DNA of 64,000 bases from Peptococcaceae bacterium (lineage in GTDB: Bacteria; Bacillota; Peptococcia; DRI-13; PHAD01). The stretch lies in NCBI GenBank assembly GCA_024655825.1, contig JANLFJ010000006.1:1-64000 (forward strand). Direction: 5' to 3'. The position numbers and the translations under genes were made by a program. The notes under the pieces were generated by a model. That model saw only the letters and a list, made by a program, of their open reading frames with translations. It had not been told where the DNA came from and searched no databases. Below are positions 27,623-35,749 of the stretch, one piece after another; position 1 is the stretch's first letter; every line of letters starts with the position of its first letter.

Positions 27623-28999
27623 TTGACACAGAACGAATTTAAGATATGTTTCACGTCTTCGACACCGATGAAGCTGTCGTCCTGTGATTTTCGTGATGGA
27701 CAGCAATCTATCATGGCGACGAGGATGCGCACCGAGGACATGGTGCCGGTCCTTTCGAAGATGGATGAGTTTGGCTTTGACTGCATAGAGATGTGGGGAG
27801 GCGCGACTTTTGATACCTGTATCAGGTATCTGAAGGAGGACCCATGGGACCGGGTCCGAACATTCAAACAGTACGTCAAAAAAACCCCGCTCAGGATGCT
27901 GTTGCGTGGACAGAACCTGTTGGGTTATACGCATTATCCGGACGATATAGTGGATCGTTTTGTAACTGCCGCCGCGAAAGCTGGTATAGATATATTCCTG
28001 ATTTTTGACGGTCTCAATGATATTCGCAACTGTGAGACAGCTGCCAAGGCAGCGCTTCGTTCCGGAAAACTGGTGGAAGGCAACATCCAGTTTACATCAA
28101 GCCCCGTACATACTATTGATTCATTTATTAAAACAGCGCAGGAGTATGTGGAGATTGGCGCAACGGCTGTCCATCTTGAGGATATGGGCGGCATGATCGA
28201 TCCCGTAACAGCAGGCAAGACTGTTGCGGCGATCAAGGCTGCTTTAGATGTTCCGGTGCACTACCACGCGCATTGCACCGGCGGAATGACAGAAATCACC
28301 TATTGGGAAGTTATAAAGGCCGGCGCGGATGTAATAGATGTGGATGTTTCAGCTTTTGCGCTCGGAACCAGCCATCCGGCGGCAGAAAGCATGATTGCGG
28401 CGCTGAAAAATACGCCGCGGGATACCGGGCTGGACTACAATAAGCTGTTGGAGATAAACAATTATCTCAAACAGATGCGCAAAAAATACGAGGAGTTTGA
28501 GACAAAACTCTGCGGCGTTGATATTAAAGTCGTGCAGCATCAGATTCCGGGCGGTATGTATTCTAACCTGGAACACCAGCTAAAGGGAATGAATGCATTA
28601 GATCGTATGGATGAGGTGCTGGAGGAGATTGTGAGAGTCCGTAGGGATCTAGGATATCCGCCGCTCGGGACACCGTTCTCGCAACTTTGCGGAACTCTGG
28701 CGGCAATGAATGTATTGGCGGGTGAACGTTATAAGATGATCCCGAAAGAAGCGAAGGCCTATGTGAGAGGTCAATACGGCCGCATACCTGGACCTATCAG
28801 TGAGGAGTTGAAGAAAAAGGTCCTCGCTGAAGGGGAGGAGCCGATCACATGCCGTCCGGCGGATTTGATCGAGCCGGGATACGAAAGGATCAAATCAGAG
28901 GTGGAAGAAATTGCCCGCACCGAGGAGGACGTCCTTACCTATGCGATGTTCCCACAGGAAGGTCTGGCTTTTCTGAAAGAAAAGTACGGAATCAAGTAG
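27623..28999 (+). CDS. Carboxyltransferase subunit (pyruvate carboxylase B / oxaloacetate decarboxylase alpha type)
   Basis: A ~458-residue enzyme of the HMGL-like carboxyltransferase family with the trailing PYC/OADA conserved domain. Key blocks are SSCDFRDGQQSIMATRM at the active-site start (family: LRDGHQS), VHYHAHCTGG for metal binding, and DVSAFALGTSHPA. There is no biotinyl domain, so a separate biotin carrier would be needed, and none is seen nearby. TTG at 27623 is chosen because AAAGGA lies 9 bases before it; an ATG at 27614 has no spacing. It would move carboxyl groups between biotin and pyruvate/oxaloacetate. Confidence 0.88.
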   Translation: MTQNEFKICFTSSTPMKLSSCDFRDGQQSIMATRMRTEDMVPVLSKMDEFGFDCIEMWGGATFDTCIRYLKEDPWDRVRTFKQYVKKTPLRMLLRGQNLLGYTHYPDDIVDRFVTAAAKAGIDIFLIFDGLNDIRNCETAAKAALRSGKLVEGNIQFTSSPVHTIDSFIKTAQEYVEIGATAVHLEDMGGMIDPVTAGKTVAAIKAALDVPVHYHAHCTGGMTEITYWEVIKAGADVIDVDVSAFALGTSHPAAESMIAALKNTPRDTGLDYNKLLEINNYLKQMRKKYEEFETKLCGVDIKVVQHQIPGGMYSNLEHQLKGMNALDRMDEVLEEIVRVRRDLGYPPLGTPFSQLCGTLAAMNVLAGERYKMIPKEAKAYVRGQYGRIPGPISEELKKKVLAEGEEPITCRPADLIEPGYERIKSEVEEIARTEEDVLTYAMFPQEGLAFLKEKYGIK

Positions 29000-29001
29000 T
29001 T

Positions 29002-29243
29002 CAAAAATAACCAACGCTTCGGGAATTCTGATCCGCGGTTCTTTTCATAATCTTATTCTAAATCAATACTGTAAAAGGGACTTAACCCTCCCGCTGATTC
29101 TGCAACGGCATCGGCGGGTAAAATGCACCAACTATGATGAATGGGTTTGGAGCAACGTTATGGAATCGCTTTGTGGTGCCGAGAAAGAAATGAAGATCGC
29201 GCGTGATAAAGTAGTCAAAATATTTCTCCTTATCAAGGATTGA
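29002..29243 (+). other. Orphan open frame without a start codon
   Basis: About 80 codons stay open after the carboxyltransferase stop and read LILQRHRRVKCTNYDEWVWS then NVMESLCGAEKEMKIARDK before a TGA at 29241-29243. No ATG, GTG or TTG with a ribosome site starts it; an internal ATG gives only 25 residues. It may be the tail of a deleted gene. Family not recognised. Confidence 0.25.
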
Positions 29244-29270
29244 GGACTTGTATTACAATATCATCCGAAT

Positions 29271-29660
29271 TTAAAACCATTGCTGGTTATCCTCAATAAA
29301 CTTCAAGCACTCATCCAGGTTTCCTTTATGTACGTCATACCACTGTCCAGTATGTCTCAGCCAATCTGCCGTACATTGTTCGCCTCTAGCATCGAATAAA
29401 GTAATTCTAGCCATAGGATACTCCACATACTTACCGTCAATAAGAGACTTTATAAACTGTACTTCTATTCCTGCAGGTATAAACTGCTCTACTAAGTGAA
29501 ACATATATATGCGGCCTGCACGTATGTCTATCCTATTAACTTCCTTGCTCAATCGTTCCGAAGAAGCTACAAAATTATTCACTCTTTTTAACAGAAAATC
29601 CTTTGCATTCTGCGTTAGTTTAGCTGGTTTCGGGTTATATACCCACATACCTTTTCCCAT
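29271..29660 (-). CDS. Hypothetical protein, DUF3024-like
   Basis: A small soluble protein starting near MWVYNPKPAKLT and ending WLRHTGQWYDVHKGNLDECL plus an acidic helix. This start and the RHTGQW block remind me of DUF3024 proteins; that match is from memory and weak. ATG starts at 29660 and 29648 are both possible. It follows the 211-residue gene by about 15 bases, so the two are probably co-expressed. No catalytic motif seen. Confidence 0.6.
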   Translation of the reverse strand: MGKGMWVYNPKPAKLTQNAKDFLLKRVNNFVASSERLSKEVNRIDIRAGRIYMFHLVEQFIPAGIEVQFIKSLIDGKYVEYPMARITLFDARGEQCTADWLRHTGQWYDVHKGNLDECLKFIEDNQQWF

Positions 29661-29675
29661 ATGCACCACCGTCCA

Positions 29676-30311
29676 TCATCTTACTCGTTGATATTTTACA
29701 AGTAGCCCTTCTGTCCTGTTTAATTCAAAAAAAGCTGCAAACCTAGCAGTCGCTTCATCTTGAGCTTTATATTTTCTCCTAATCCTCCTGTAGCGTCTTA
29801 AAAGATATTCCTCTCGGCCAGCAGGAAAAAGAAAAGATAAACCTGATGTCATATTAAAATTATCGAATGGCACTATTCTCGTAAAAAGTAGCATTTCAGG
29901 AGATGCCGTTTCACTAAAGCCTATATCTGTTAATTTTATTTCATTTCTCTCATTCAAAATATCATTTAGTATGATTACTTTTTCATCTCTGAGTATTGAT
30001 TCAATTTTGAAAAGCGATGTGTAAGAAGAAATTAATGCATTTAATATATCTCTCTCCACATCATTTTCCAGACTCTGAGATTGTAAGAAAGTTTCAGCAA
30101 CACTTTTATCTCCATTTATCCGCTCGTTTATTATGAAATCCATTAAAACATCCCGTTCATAATCTTCTTCGAGTACAATGGTGTTATCTTCAAGCATATT
30201 CAATAATGCTGCTGCCTTACCAAATAGCTCCTTATCTGCACTTTCTATAATTCTACTGTTTAGCTGCATACCCACTTTTCTGCATTGCCTATATTGTTTA
30301 ACAATATCCAA
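29676..30311 (-). CDS. Hypothetical helical protein (211 aa)
   Basis: Mainly alpha-helical and acidic in the first half (ALLNMLEDNTIVLEEDYERDVLMD), then strand-rich, then strongly basic (YLLRRYRRIRRKYKAQDEA) near the C terminus, which suggests nucleic-acid or membrane-surface contact. GAGGAG lies about 10 bases before the ATG. It overlaps the short frame upstream and lies in a tight run of minus-strand genes. Not recognised. Confidence 0.6.
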   Translation of the reverse strand: MDIVKQYRQCRKVGMQLNSRIIESADKELFGKAAALLNMLEDNTIVLEEDYERDVLMDFIINERINGDKSVAETFLQSQSLENDVERDILNALISSYTSLFKIESILRDEKVIILNDILNERNEIKLTDIGFSETASPEMLLFTRIVPFDNFNMTSGLSFLFPAGREEYLLRRYRRIRRKYKAQDEATARFAAFFELNRTEGLLVKYQRVR

Positions 30312-30529
30312 TCTCGTTTCTCCTCAAGATAAATCACTATAATTTCCCAATCAATATTATCTCCAAAAGTAAAAAATGTAAATGATACTTTAAATTTATC
30401 TTCAGCATCCGCGTTGTATACTAGCGAGTAAAATTGAGTTACTACAATATTATTCCTAAAACCTTGTCCTCTCTGCCGCTCTTCAAGCCGAGTCGAACTC
30501 TTTAATACGGCAAAAAGCTCTGAAATCAA
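30260..30529 (-). CDS. Short hypothetical protein overlapping the next gene
   Basis: Up to 89 residues from a TTG at 30529, overlapping the start of the 211-residue gene by 52 bases. The translation (FRNNIVVTQFYSLVYNADAE, then FKVSFTFFTFGDNIDWEIIV) looks like a beta-sheet domain. No strong ribosome site. It might be the second half of a gene whose first half is the frame at 30483-30698, split by a shift. Confidence 0.4.
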   Translation of the reverse strand: MISELFAVLKSSTRLEERQRGQGFRNNIVVTQFYSLVYNADAEDKFKVSFTFFTFGDNIDWEIIVIYLEEKRDWILLNNIGNAEKWVCS

Positions 30530-30698
30530 TTATTCCAGAGCTTTTCCCAATTTCTGGGTGGAAAGTTAGGTAAAAAAAGATGCCAAGCTCCTTGATACAG
30601 TTGACAAAATAATCATATAGTTTTGAACCTATTTCAGGTGCTATTGCACTTGATAAGCAGCCAGACAAGAAATGGCTGAAATCCTGACGGTAATAAAA
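30483..30698 (-). pseudogene. Probable gene fragment after the DUF3791 gene
   Basis: An open frame without a normal start reads GFYYRQDFSHFLSGCLSSAI then KELGIFFYLTFHPEIGKSSG and ends at 30483. It begins right after the DUF3791 stop, in the position where its toxin-like partner gene would be expected, so it may be what is left of that partner. Identity not established. Confidence 0.35.
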
Positions 30699-30700
30699 TC

Positions 30701-30901
30701 CTATTGTCTTGCTGCTATAAACATGTCAATATCTTCAACGATGTACTTTGCTCCCGTGGAGTGCAGTACATCAAAGAATGAACCTAGATAATCGAAAACA
30801 CCAAATTCTTTAAACCTTTTCACTGTCTCGGCTCCGGTCATGTTATGCTTTTTTTTGTACTGCTCAATGCAGAACACCTTAAATTGCATTGTCTTGCTCA
30901 T
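30701..30901 (-). CDS. DUF3791 small protein
   Basis: A 66-residue protein reading MQFKVFCIEQYKKKHNMTGA, VKRFKEFGVFDYLGSFFDVLH and ending in IVEDIDMFIAARQ. The pattern (short helical domain with a Phe/Asp-rich centre and a closing 'ED-I' helix) fits DUF3791, whose genes usually sit next to DUF3990 genes in predicted toxin-antitoxin cassettes. The ATG at 30901 has GAGGTGG 5 bases upstream. It follows the next upstream gene by about 10 bases. Confidence 0.7.
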   Translation of the reverse strand: MSKTMQFKVFCIEQYKKKHNMTGAETVKRFKEFGVFDYLGSFFDVLHSTGAKYIVEDIDMFIAARQ

Positions 30902-30911
30902 ATGGTCCACC

Positions 30912-31151
30912 TCAATATCCGGGAAGTTCCAGTTTTCCCGTTTCTATTTCCGTCTTGTATAAGTCAAAGATCTTATCCACGCTATAGTGCCACACCTTTG
31001 TTTTTTCATCTTCCAAATACGAATACAACTGAGTTGAGTATAGCTTTTCAATCGCTGCGTTTTCATCCAGATGGTATTCTGTAGCAATCTTGTCTGTTAC
31101 AGCCGCCACTATCATTGGGAGAATAGCAGAAAACTTTTCAATATCCATCAT
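30912..31151 (-). CDS. Small hypothetical protein of the DUF3791 cassette
   Basis: A 79-residue helical, acidic protein (FSAILPMIVAAVTDKIATEY, DENAAIEKLYSTQLYSYLED). The gene starts with ATG overlapping the stop of the gene upstream (TGATG) and is followed at once by the DUF3791 gene, so the three are translated as a set. Proteins of this look are common in Clostridia beside DUF3791; possibly an antitoxin-like helical partner. Confidence 0.6.
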   Translation of the reverse strand: MMDIEKFSAILPMIVAAVTDKIATEYHLDENAAIEKLYSTQLYSYLEDEKTKVWHYSVDKIFDLYKTEIETGKLELPGY

Positions 31152-31456
31152 TTTTCACCCTCCAAAATTCTTTTGGCGACACTGAGTTCCCGATTTAATT
31201 GCTGCAGAATATCTTCCACGTGTTTTCGCTTTTCCAAGCTCTCTCTGAGTTCATTAATCTTTTTTTCATCCTTGCCAACATAATCTGTAATAACCTTTTC
31301 GCCTTCTCGAAAAGACAAATAATAATACTCGTGTTTTCCTCGTCTGCGCGTTCGCAGAGTACCTTTCGGAAGCAATGATAGCTGCTGTTCATAGCTTTCT
31401 TTTAGCGCCTTGATCCGCTTTGCTTCGTCAGCAATTAAATTTATAACATAGCCCAT
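31148..31456 (-). CDS. Small basic coiled-coil protein of the DUF3791 cassette (DUF6788-like)
   Basis: The conserved part reads LPKGTLRTRRRGKHEYYYLS then FREGEKVITDYVGKDEKK, flanked by helices with heptad-like Leu/Lys/Glu on both sides. This 'LP-G-L...YYY..REG-KV...YVG' core is a small family I associate with toxin-antitoxin-like cassettes. The start at 31456 (MGYVINL) is preferred because the core family begins here; the frame is open to 31603. It overlaps the next gene by 4 bases. Function unknown. Confidence 0.55.
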   Translation of the reverse strand: MGYVINLIADEAKRIKALKESYEQQLSLLPKGTLRTRRRGKHEYYYLSFREGEKVITDYVGKDEKKINELRESLEKRKHVEDILQQLNRELSVAKRILEGEK

Positions 31457-31692
31457 AACATCACCGTCAATATCATTTCTACTTATATTATGCCCAACAT
31501 AATTAAAAAAACAAGGATAATGTAGGGCATAACTGTAGATGGTAAGGTTCATGCCATACGCATCGGATCCCGTAACTCTTGTCAGTGGCCGGTGGATTTC
31601 CAACGAAATCGCTTCTCGGCAACGAACAAACCATTAAAGTACTGGTTCACAGACAGTAAAATTATATTATTTTATCTGGATTTTACCAAAAA

Positions 31693-31728
31693 GAAAGAAG
31701 CCAACCGCAACAGCAATCGACTTCTTTC
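31693..31728 (-). terminator. Rho-independent terminator
   Basis: GAAAGAAG pairs with CTTCTTTC, followed on the minus strand by a U-rich tract (TTTTTGG). It lies between the P-loop kinase-like gene and the DUF3791 cassette. Confidence 0.6.
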
Positions 31729-31791
31729 GACAAATATTCTGGCAAGTTAGGTGAATATAGATGCCGCCAATATTTTATCATATCTATTATT

Positions 31792-32358
31792 CTACTTTTC
31801 GGAATCAGGTTGAATATGAGCCTCTACAAGCAGCTTCGCCAAAAAGTCTGTAGCTTGTTTTGCATCCATTCCATTGATATGACATTGTATTTTTGCCTTT
31901 TTATGAGTGTCACGAAAGTATTCGATATCCTCCTTGACCTCTCTCAAGTATCTCCAGTAATTGTCATCATTTACGATTTCTTCTTCAATTAAGTTGGAGT
32001 CTTCATCAGTAAATATTAGCCTCTTCATAATATTTTCAGCTGAGTCCTTAAGCGCAACTGTCGTCACATCGGGATGCTTTTTTAAAATGTTTAGATACTG
32101 TCTGAACAAACCCCCTGGCGGCATTGCTATAACAATATTGTCCTTATAATCATTAAGTATTTCTGCCAGCAAATGCTTAACCTTATCACGATACGCATGT
32201 TCATTAAAACAAGTGTTTTTAATGCGCTCTACAGAATTGCCAAACCGCTTCTCGACATAAAGATCAAAATCTACAAAATCATAACCAAACTTCTCAGCCA
32301 ACAGCATACCAACAGTGCTTTTTCCAACACACGAAACTCCGACAATATAGATTCTCAT
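31792..32358 (-). CDS. Shikimate-kinase-like P-loop protein
   Basis: A 188-residue protein with Walker A GVSCVGKST (residues 7-15) and the DFDLYVEKRFG block that follows strand 2 in shikimate and gluconate kinases, plus a MPPGGLF loop near residue 79. The shikimate-specific residues further on are not obvious, so the substrate is open; RNA, nucleotide or small-molecule kinases share this fold. It stands alone between accessory genes, unlike a biosynthetic aroK. Confidence 0.7.
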   Translation of the reverse strand: MRIYIVGVSCVGKSTVGMLLAEKFGYDFVDFDLYVEKRFGNSVERIKNTCFNEHAYRDKVKHLLAEILNDYKDNIVIAMPPGGLFRQYLNILKKHPDVTTVALKDSAENIMKRLIFTDEDSNLIEEEIVNDDNYWRYLREVKEDIEYFRDTHKKAKIQCHINGMDAKQATDFLAKLLVEAHIQPDSEK

Positions 32359-32436
32359 AATTTTTTGAACCTCTTTATCTGCATCAATCTATTCATCAAA
32401 ATACTTTACCTTCTTTACAGTTTTAGTTCAGGACCT

Positions 32437-32574
32437 TCACTCGCCTTTTGGTTCGTAAAGAGCGTCAATATCCTTTGTGGTAAGATTTAATCTTGCGGCA
32501 GCCATAGCTTTCAGGTATAAATCATAAATGAGCCGGACTTCGTGACGGATCCCAACCCAGAAATTCCAATTATA
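32437..32574 (-). pseudogene. Unidentified C-terminal gene fragment
   Basis: A start-less frame directly after the SWIM gene stop reads NFWVGIRHEVRLIYDLYLKA then RLNLTTKDIDALYEPKGE and a TGA at 32437-32439. It looks like the tail of a real protein, left by a deletion. Family not recognised. Confidence 0.3.
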
Positions 32575-32582
32575 TCATCCGC

Positions 32583-34283
32583 CTATACTTTTGACAGCTC
32601 ATCTCTGAACGCCGGTCTATTGGCATATTTGTTAAAAAGCTTCTGTTTGATTTCCGAGACCTGCTTTTGCCCGCCTGCTTTTTTTAGATTACGGATAATT
32701 GCGCATACCCTCTGATAATCTTTCCTGCTGCCAGCTCTGGCAGCAGTCTGCTCAATATGCTGCAAAAACAGGGTGTAAACCTCATCTTTAAATTCGGGAA
32801 TAAGCTGTTTATAAAAAATCTCTACCATTGACGGCCTCGGCTTAACATAGGCAAGAAGCTTTTGTTTTTCCCCTTCTTCTATTAAAATACGGGTGTATAT
32901 GTCATGATTTGTTTTCTTCTGGTTTTCCAGCAGAAGAATAATCTGGGGGTAAACAGAAAGCCACTCGCTGAAATCATAAGTCTTTTTTAATTCCTTGTAG
33001 TATTCAAAACTACCATCCAGAATAAATTCCATGGCAATCCCGCGCAAATCATCAAGTTTGCCGGAAAGCTGAAACGCCTTGTACCGGTATTTCTTCCACT
33101 GATCTACCAGCCCGCGCCTGTCTTTATCTTCCTCTTCTCCATCAAGCGTAAGCTTGATCACCGAGTCATAGTCCTTTTTCTTCATGGCATTTTCTATCGC
33201 CATTTTCCTAAATTCCGAATATCGCAGATTCTGTCCAATAAATTCCTGCGCTTTTTTTCGTCCGTCATACTGTTCAATCATATGGTATCTGATGAGATTA
33301 ACTCTTTCCGCCAAGTAACTGCCGCTCCATGAATCCTCTCTTTCGTTTTTTATGATTGATACCAAATGATTTTCCAATTTATTGCGTAAAACCGGAGTGT
33401 CTGCAAGCTCCGAACAGCTGCCCAAAAGATCGAGCCTCCAGTCGGTCCAATCTTCATATCGTCTATGCGCCGCTTCTTCTATCAGCTTCTGAAAAATACT
33501 TTCTTTATCAGCCGGGCTTAATGATTCATCCTCAACTATTTCACGGATAAAAGCCAGGCTTTCTTCAATTTCTCCGCCGATTACCCCGTCGGAATCATCC
33601 GCGCCCTCAAGCAGATCCATCATTTCATGGATAACACAAAGGGACAGTTCTAAAGCATGCATGGTTTTTTTCTTGGTCAAAGCAGAGCGGGCTTTTTCCA
33701 ACACCAAGTCAGCCCCCTTGACCGCCTCCCAGGCGTCTCCGTAAGCGACAAACCCATGCCGATCCGAATTGTTTCTGATAAAGGTGCGCATAAGCATCAT
33801 GGATTTACGTATTTCGTCCTCATCATTTCCTTCGTTAAAATCCAGTTCTATCCGCTGCTTGATTTCTTCATACTCGGCTGCGATCGCCAGGAGAAATTCA
33901 ATAAGTTCATCTTTTGTCCTCTCCGAAAGTATTTTCTTCATATCAGGCGTTTTTCTTTTCTTGGGAACGGACTTATAAACCGCTTCAGCGTCCGCATTGT
34001 TCGAGTCTTTTTTGTTCTTGATATCCCGTAAGGCAAAAAATACCGCCGCCTGGTGCTTGCAATACTCCCCCCAATCATAAGGGCAATCGCATTGACTGTC
34101 CGCGATCTCCTCCTGATCATCAAGCTCAACTTCCACTGTGTACAGCTCACTGCCTTCAACTTCCGCCACATAAACATTTTTCTCGGGTTCTTCCACTGAT
34201 ATTACACAGTCATTTTTGTAATAATCATAGCCCCGGGCAACAATTTTTTTATCAATCCAGCTTTCAAAGTTGTGGAGATTCAT
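32583..34283 (-). CDS. SWIM zinc-finger protein (566 aa), third gene of the KilA-N/RQC/SWIM operon
   Basis: The N-terminal domain contains CDCPYDWGEYCKH (C65, C67, C75, H77), a CxCx7CxH SWIM zinc finger that usually binds DNA or a protein partner. It is followed by an acidic/basic linker (SVPKKRKTPD) and ~450 residues of helical repeats (about 100-566), TPR- or HEAT-like, a scaffold shape. There is no nuclease or helicase motif. Its ATG lies within the stop of the RQC gene (ATGA) and GAAGGA is placed just before, so it is translationally coupled. Its natural partner would be a helicase/DNA-binding module, here the RQC-minor protein. Confidence 0.85.
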   Translation of the reverse strand: MNLHNFESWIDKKIVARGYDYYKNDCVISVEEPEKNVYVAEVEGSELYTVEVELDDQEEIADSQCDCPYDWGEYCKHQAAVFFALRDIKNKKDSNNADAEAVYKSVPKKRKTPDMKKILSERTKDELIEFLLAIAAEYEEIKQRIELDFNEGNDEDEIRKSMMLMRTFIRNNSDRHGFVAYGDAWEAVKGADLVLEKARSALTKKKTMHALELSLCVIHEMMDLLEGADDSDGVIGGEIEESLAFIREIVEDESLSPADKESIFQKLIEEAAHRRYEDWTDWRLDLLGSCSELADTPVLRNKLENHLVSIIKNEREDSWSGSYLAERVNLIRYHMIEQYDGRKKAQEFIGQNLRYSEFRKMAIENAMKKKDYDSVIKLTLDGEEEDKDRRGLVDQWKKYRYKAFQLSGKLDDLRGIAMEFILDGSFEYYKELKKTYDFSEWLSVYPQIILLLENQKKTNHDIYTRILIEEGEKQKLLAYVKPRPSMVEIFYKQLIPEFKDEVYTLFLQHIEQTAARAGSRKDYQRVCAIIRNLKKAGGQKQVSEIKQKLFNKYANRPAFRDELSKV

Positions 34284-34864
34284 ATTGTTCCTTCTTTCAC
34301 CAGATAATCAATAACCCTCTGAATTTCAGCCTGTACCTTCTTGTATTCAATCTCCTTCCAAGCTTTAAGGAGCGGTATAAACCGGGCATTGCCCGTTTGC
34401 CTGATTTTCTCAAGCAACAGCAGGATCATTCCTCTGTTTCTATCCTTCAAATCCTGAGTAAAGCCATAATCTTTTCCCTCCAGCAGCTTTGTAAGTTTTT
34501 GCAGCAGCTCCTCGGCATGGGTTTCCCGCTCTATTTCCCAACCTCTCTCAGAGAAGACAAGCATGGGAAGCCTATCCCTGTATTCAATTTCCAGGTAATC
34601 TTTCTTGATCAGCCAATCAATTCGGTTCGTTATTTCCTGCAGGGTTAACGCTTGATAGTATCCGTAGGCAGGGCATTGGTGCAGTCCATGTTCCAGTACC
34701 TTTTTATCTTTGGAGCCTTTGAGGATTTTGGCCAACATACTTCTGCCGCCAATGGCAATCAGTTCATCAGCCGCACGAAGTATAGCCCTGATTTCTTCAT
34801 CGGTTAAATCTTTTACATCACCGCTGTTCAGCGCATATCTTACTCTTGATTTTTTGCTGCTCAT
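34280..34864 (-). CDS. RQC-minor-1-like DNA-binding protein
   Basis: A 194-residue protein. Residues about 20-130 resemble the RQC winged-helix domain of RecQ helicases without the helicase (LTDEEIRAILRAADELIAIG, ILKGSKDKKVLEHGLHQCPA, LTLQEITNRIDWLIKKDYLE). I associate this with the RQC-minor-1 name. The C-terminal ~60 residues are a separate helical domain (LEKIRQTGNARFIPLLKAWK). It overlaps both neighbours by ATGA: the KilA-N gene upstream and the SWIM gene downstream. A duplex-end or fork-binding adaptor is the likely role. Confidence 0.75.
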   Translation of the reverse strand: MSSKKSRVRYALNSGDVKDLTDEEIRAILRAADELIAIGGRSMLAKILKGSKDKKVLEHGLHQCPAYGYYQALTLQEITNRIDWLIKKDYLEIEYRDRLPMLVFSERGWEIERETHAEELLQKLTKLLEGKDYGFTQDLKDRNRGMILLLLEKIRQTGNARFIPLLKAWKEIEYKKVQAEIQRVIDYLVKEGTI

Positions 34865-35679
34865 GCCTGACTCTTTTCATCCAGAGCTATTATCCTGTGA
34901 TCGTCCGTCAGCAGTTTCATCTGACTGATTGCAATGATGTTCAATTTTTTAAGGCGTTCCGACTGGGGCATTCCGTCTGCAATGAATACTGCATTCAGAT
35001 TCTCCATGTTAGAAAGGCAGACAAGCTGCGAAACATTTGCATAATCCCGAATATTGCCTTTTAGCTCCGGATTGCTGTCTCGCCATTGTTTGGCGGTCAT
35101 ACCGAACAACGCAACATTCAGGACGTCCGCTTCGCTGGCATATATCTGGTTGACTTGTTGTGGCGTAAGCTCAGGCGGGATAAGATTTTCCTTGATTGCG
35201 TCCGTATGGATACGATAATTGATTTTTGCCAGATTGCGTTTGATATCCCAGCCGAGTTGCCGTTGTTCTTCGGCCTTCATCCTTTCAAATTCTTTAATCA
35301 GATAAATTTTGAACTCTGGGCTGATCCACATGCCAAACTCAAAGGCGATGTCCTTGTAGGCGTAAGTTCCGCCATAACGGCCGGCAGTCGCTTTGAGGCC
35401 AATAGCATTTGTCTTTGCCACCCATTCTTTAACGCTGATTTTATAACTGTTCAAGCCAGCCTGACTTCTAATTATGGCGAATTCGCCATAATTAAAATTG
35501 GGGTTGTGGATTTGCTCCCATATTCCCAAAAACTCAATGGTGTTGCGATTGCGAAGCCAATCCGAGATGAAAAAATCGCCGTCCTTAGCTTTCAGCATAT
35601 CTGTCAGGGAGATATAATCCTTTTCCTCCATCGTTGCAACGGTAATTTTTGCTCCGTTCACACTGAGGTAATTTACCAT
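34861..35679 (-). CDS. KilA-N domain protein (copy 1)
   Basis: A 272-residue protein with an N-terminal KilA-N DNA-binding domain (SLTDMLKAKDGDFFISDWLR, then TIEFLGIWEQIHNPNFNYGE, and YKDIAFEFGMWISPEFKIYL). The C-terminal half (LGWDIKRNLAKINYRIHTDA, LIPPELTPQQVNQIYASEAD) matches long KilA-N proteins of bacteria and phage. ATG 35679 has AGAAGGTG before it. The stop overlaps the RQC-minor start (ATGA). KilA-N domains occur in phage anti-repressors and host defence regulators. Confidence 0.85.
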   Translation of the reverse strand: MVNYLSVNGAKITVATMEEKDYISLTDMLKAKDGDFFISDWLRNRNTIEFLGIWEQIHNPNFNYGEFAIIRSQAGLNSYKISVKEWVAKTNAIGLKATAGRYGGTYAYKDIAFEFGMWISPEFKIYLIKEFERMKAEEQRQLGWDIKRNLAKINYRIHTDAIKENLIPPELTPQQVNQIYASEADVLNVALFGMTAKQWRDSNPELKGNIRDYANVSQLVCLSNMENLNAVFIADGMPQSERLKKLNIIAISQMKLLTDDHRIIALDEKSQA

Positions 35680-35749
35680 CTGCCGCACCTTCTGTTTCTA
35701 TCCTAATTTTTTGGCTTACTTTTTTAAGTGTGCATTTTTAATAGACATT

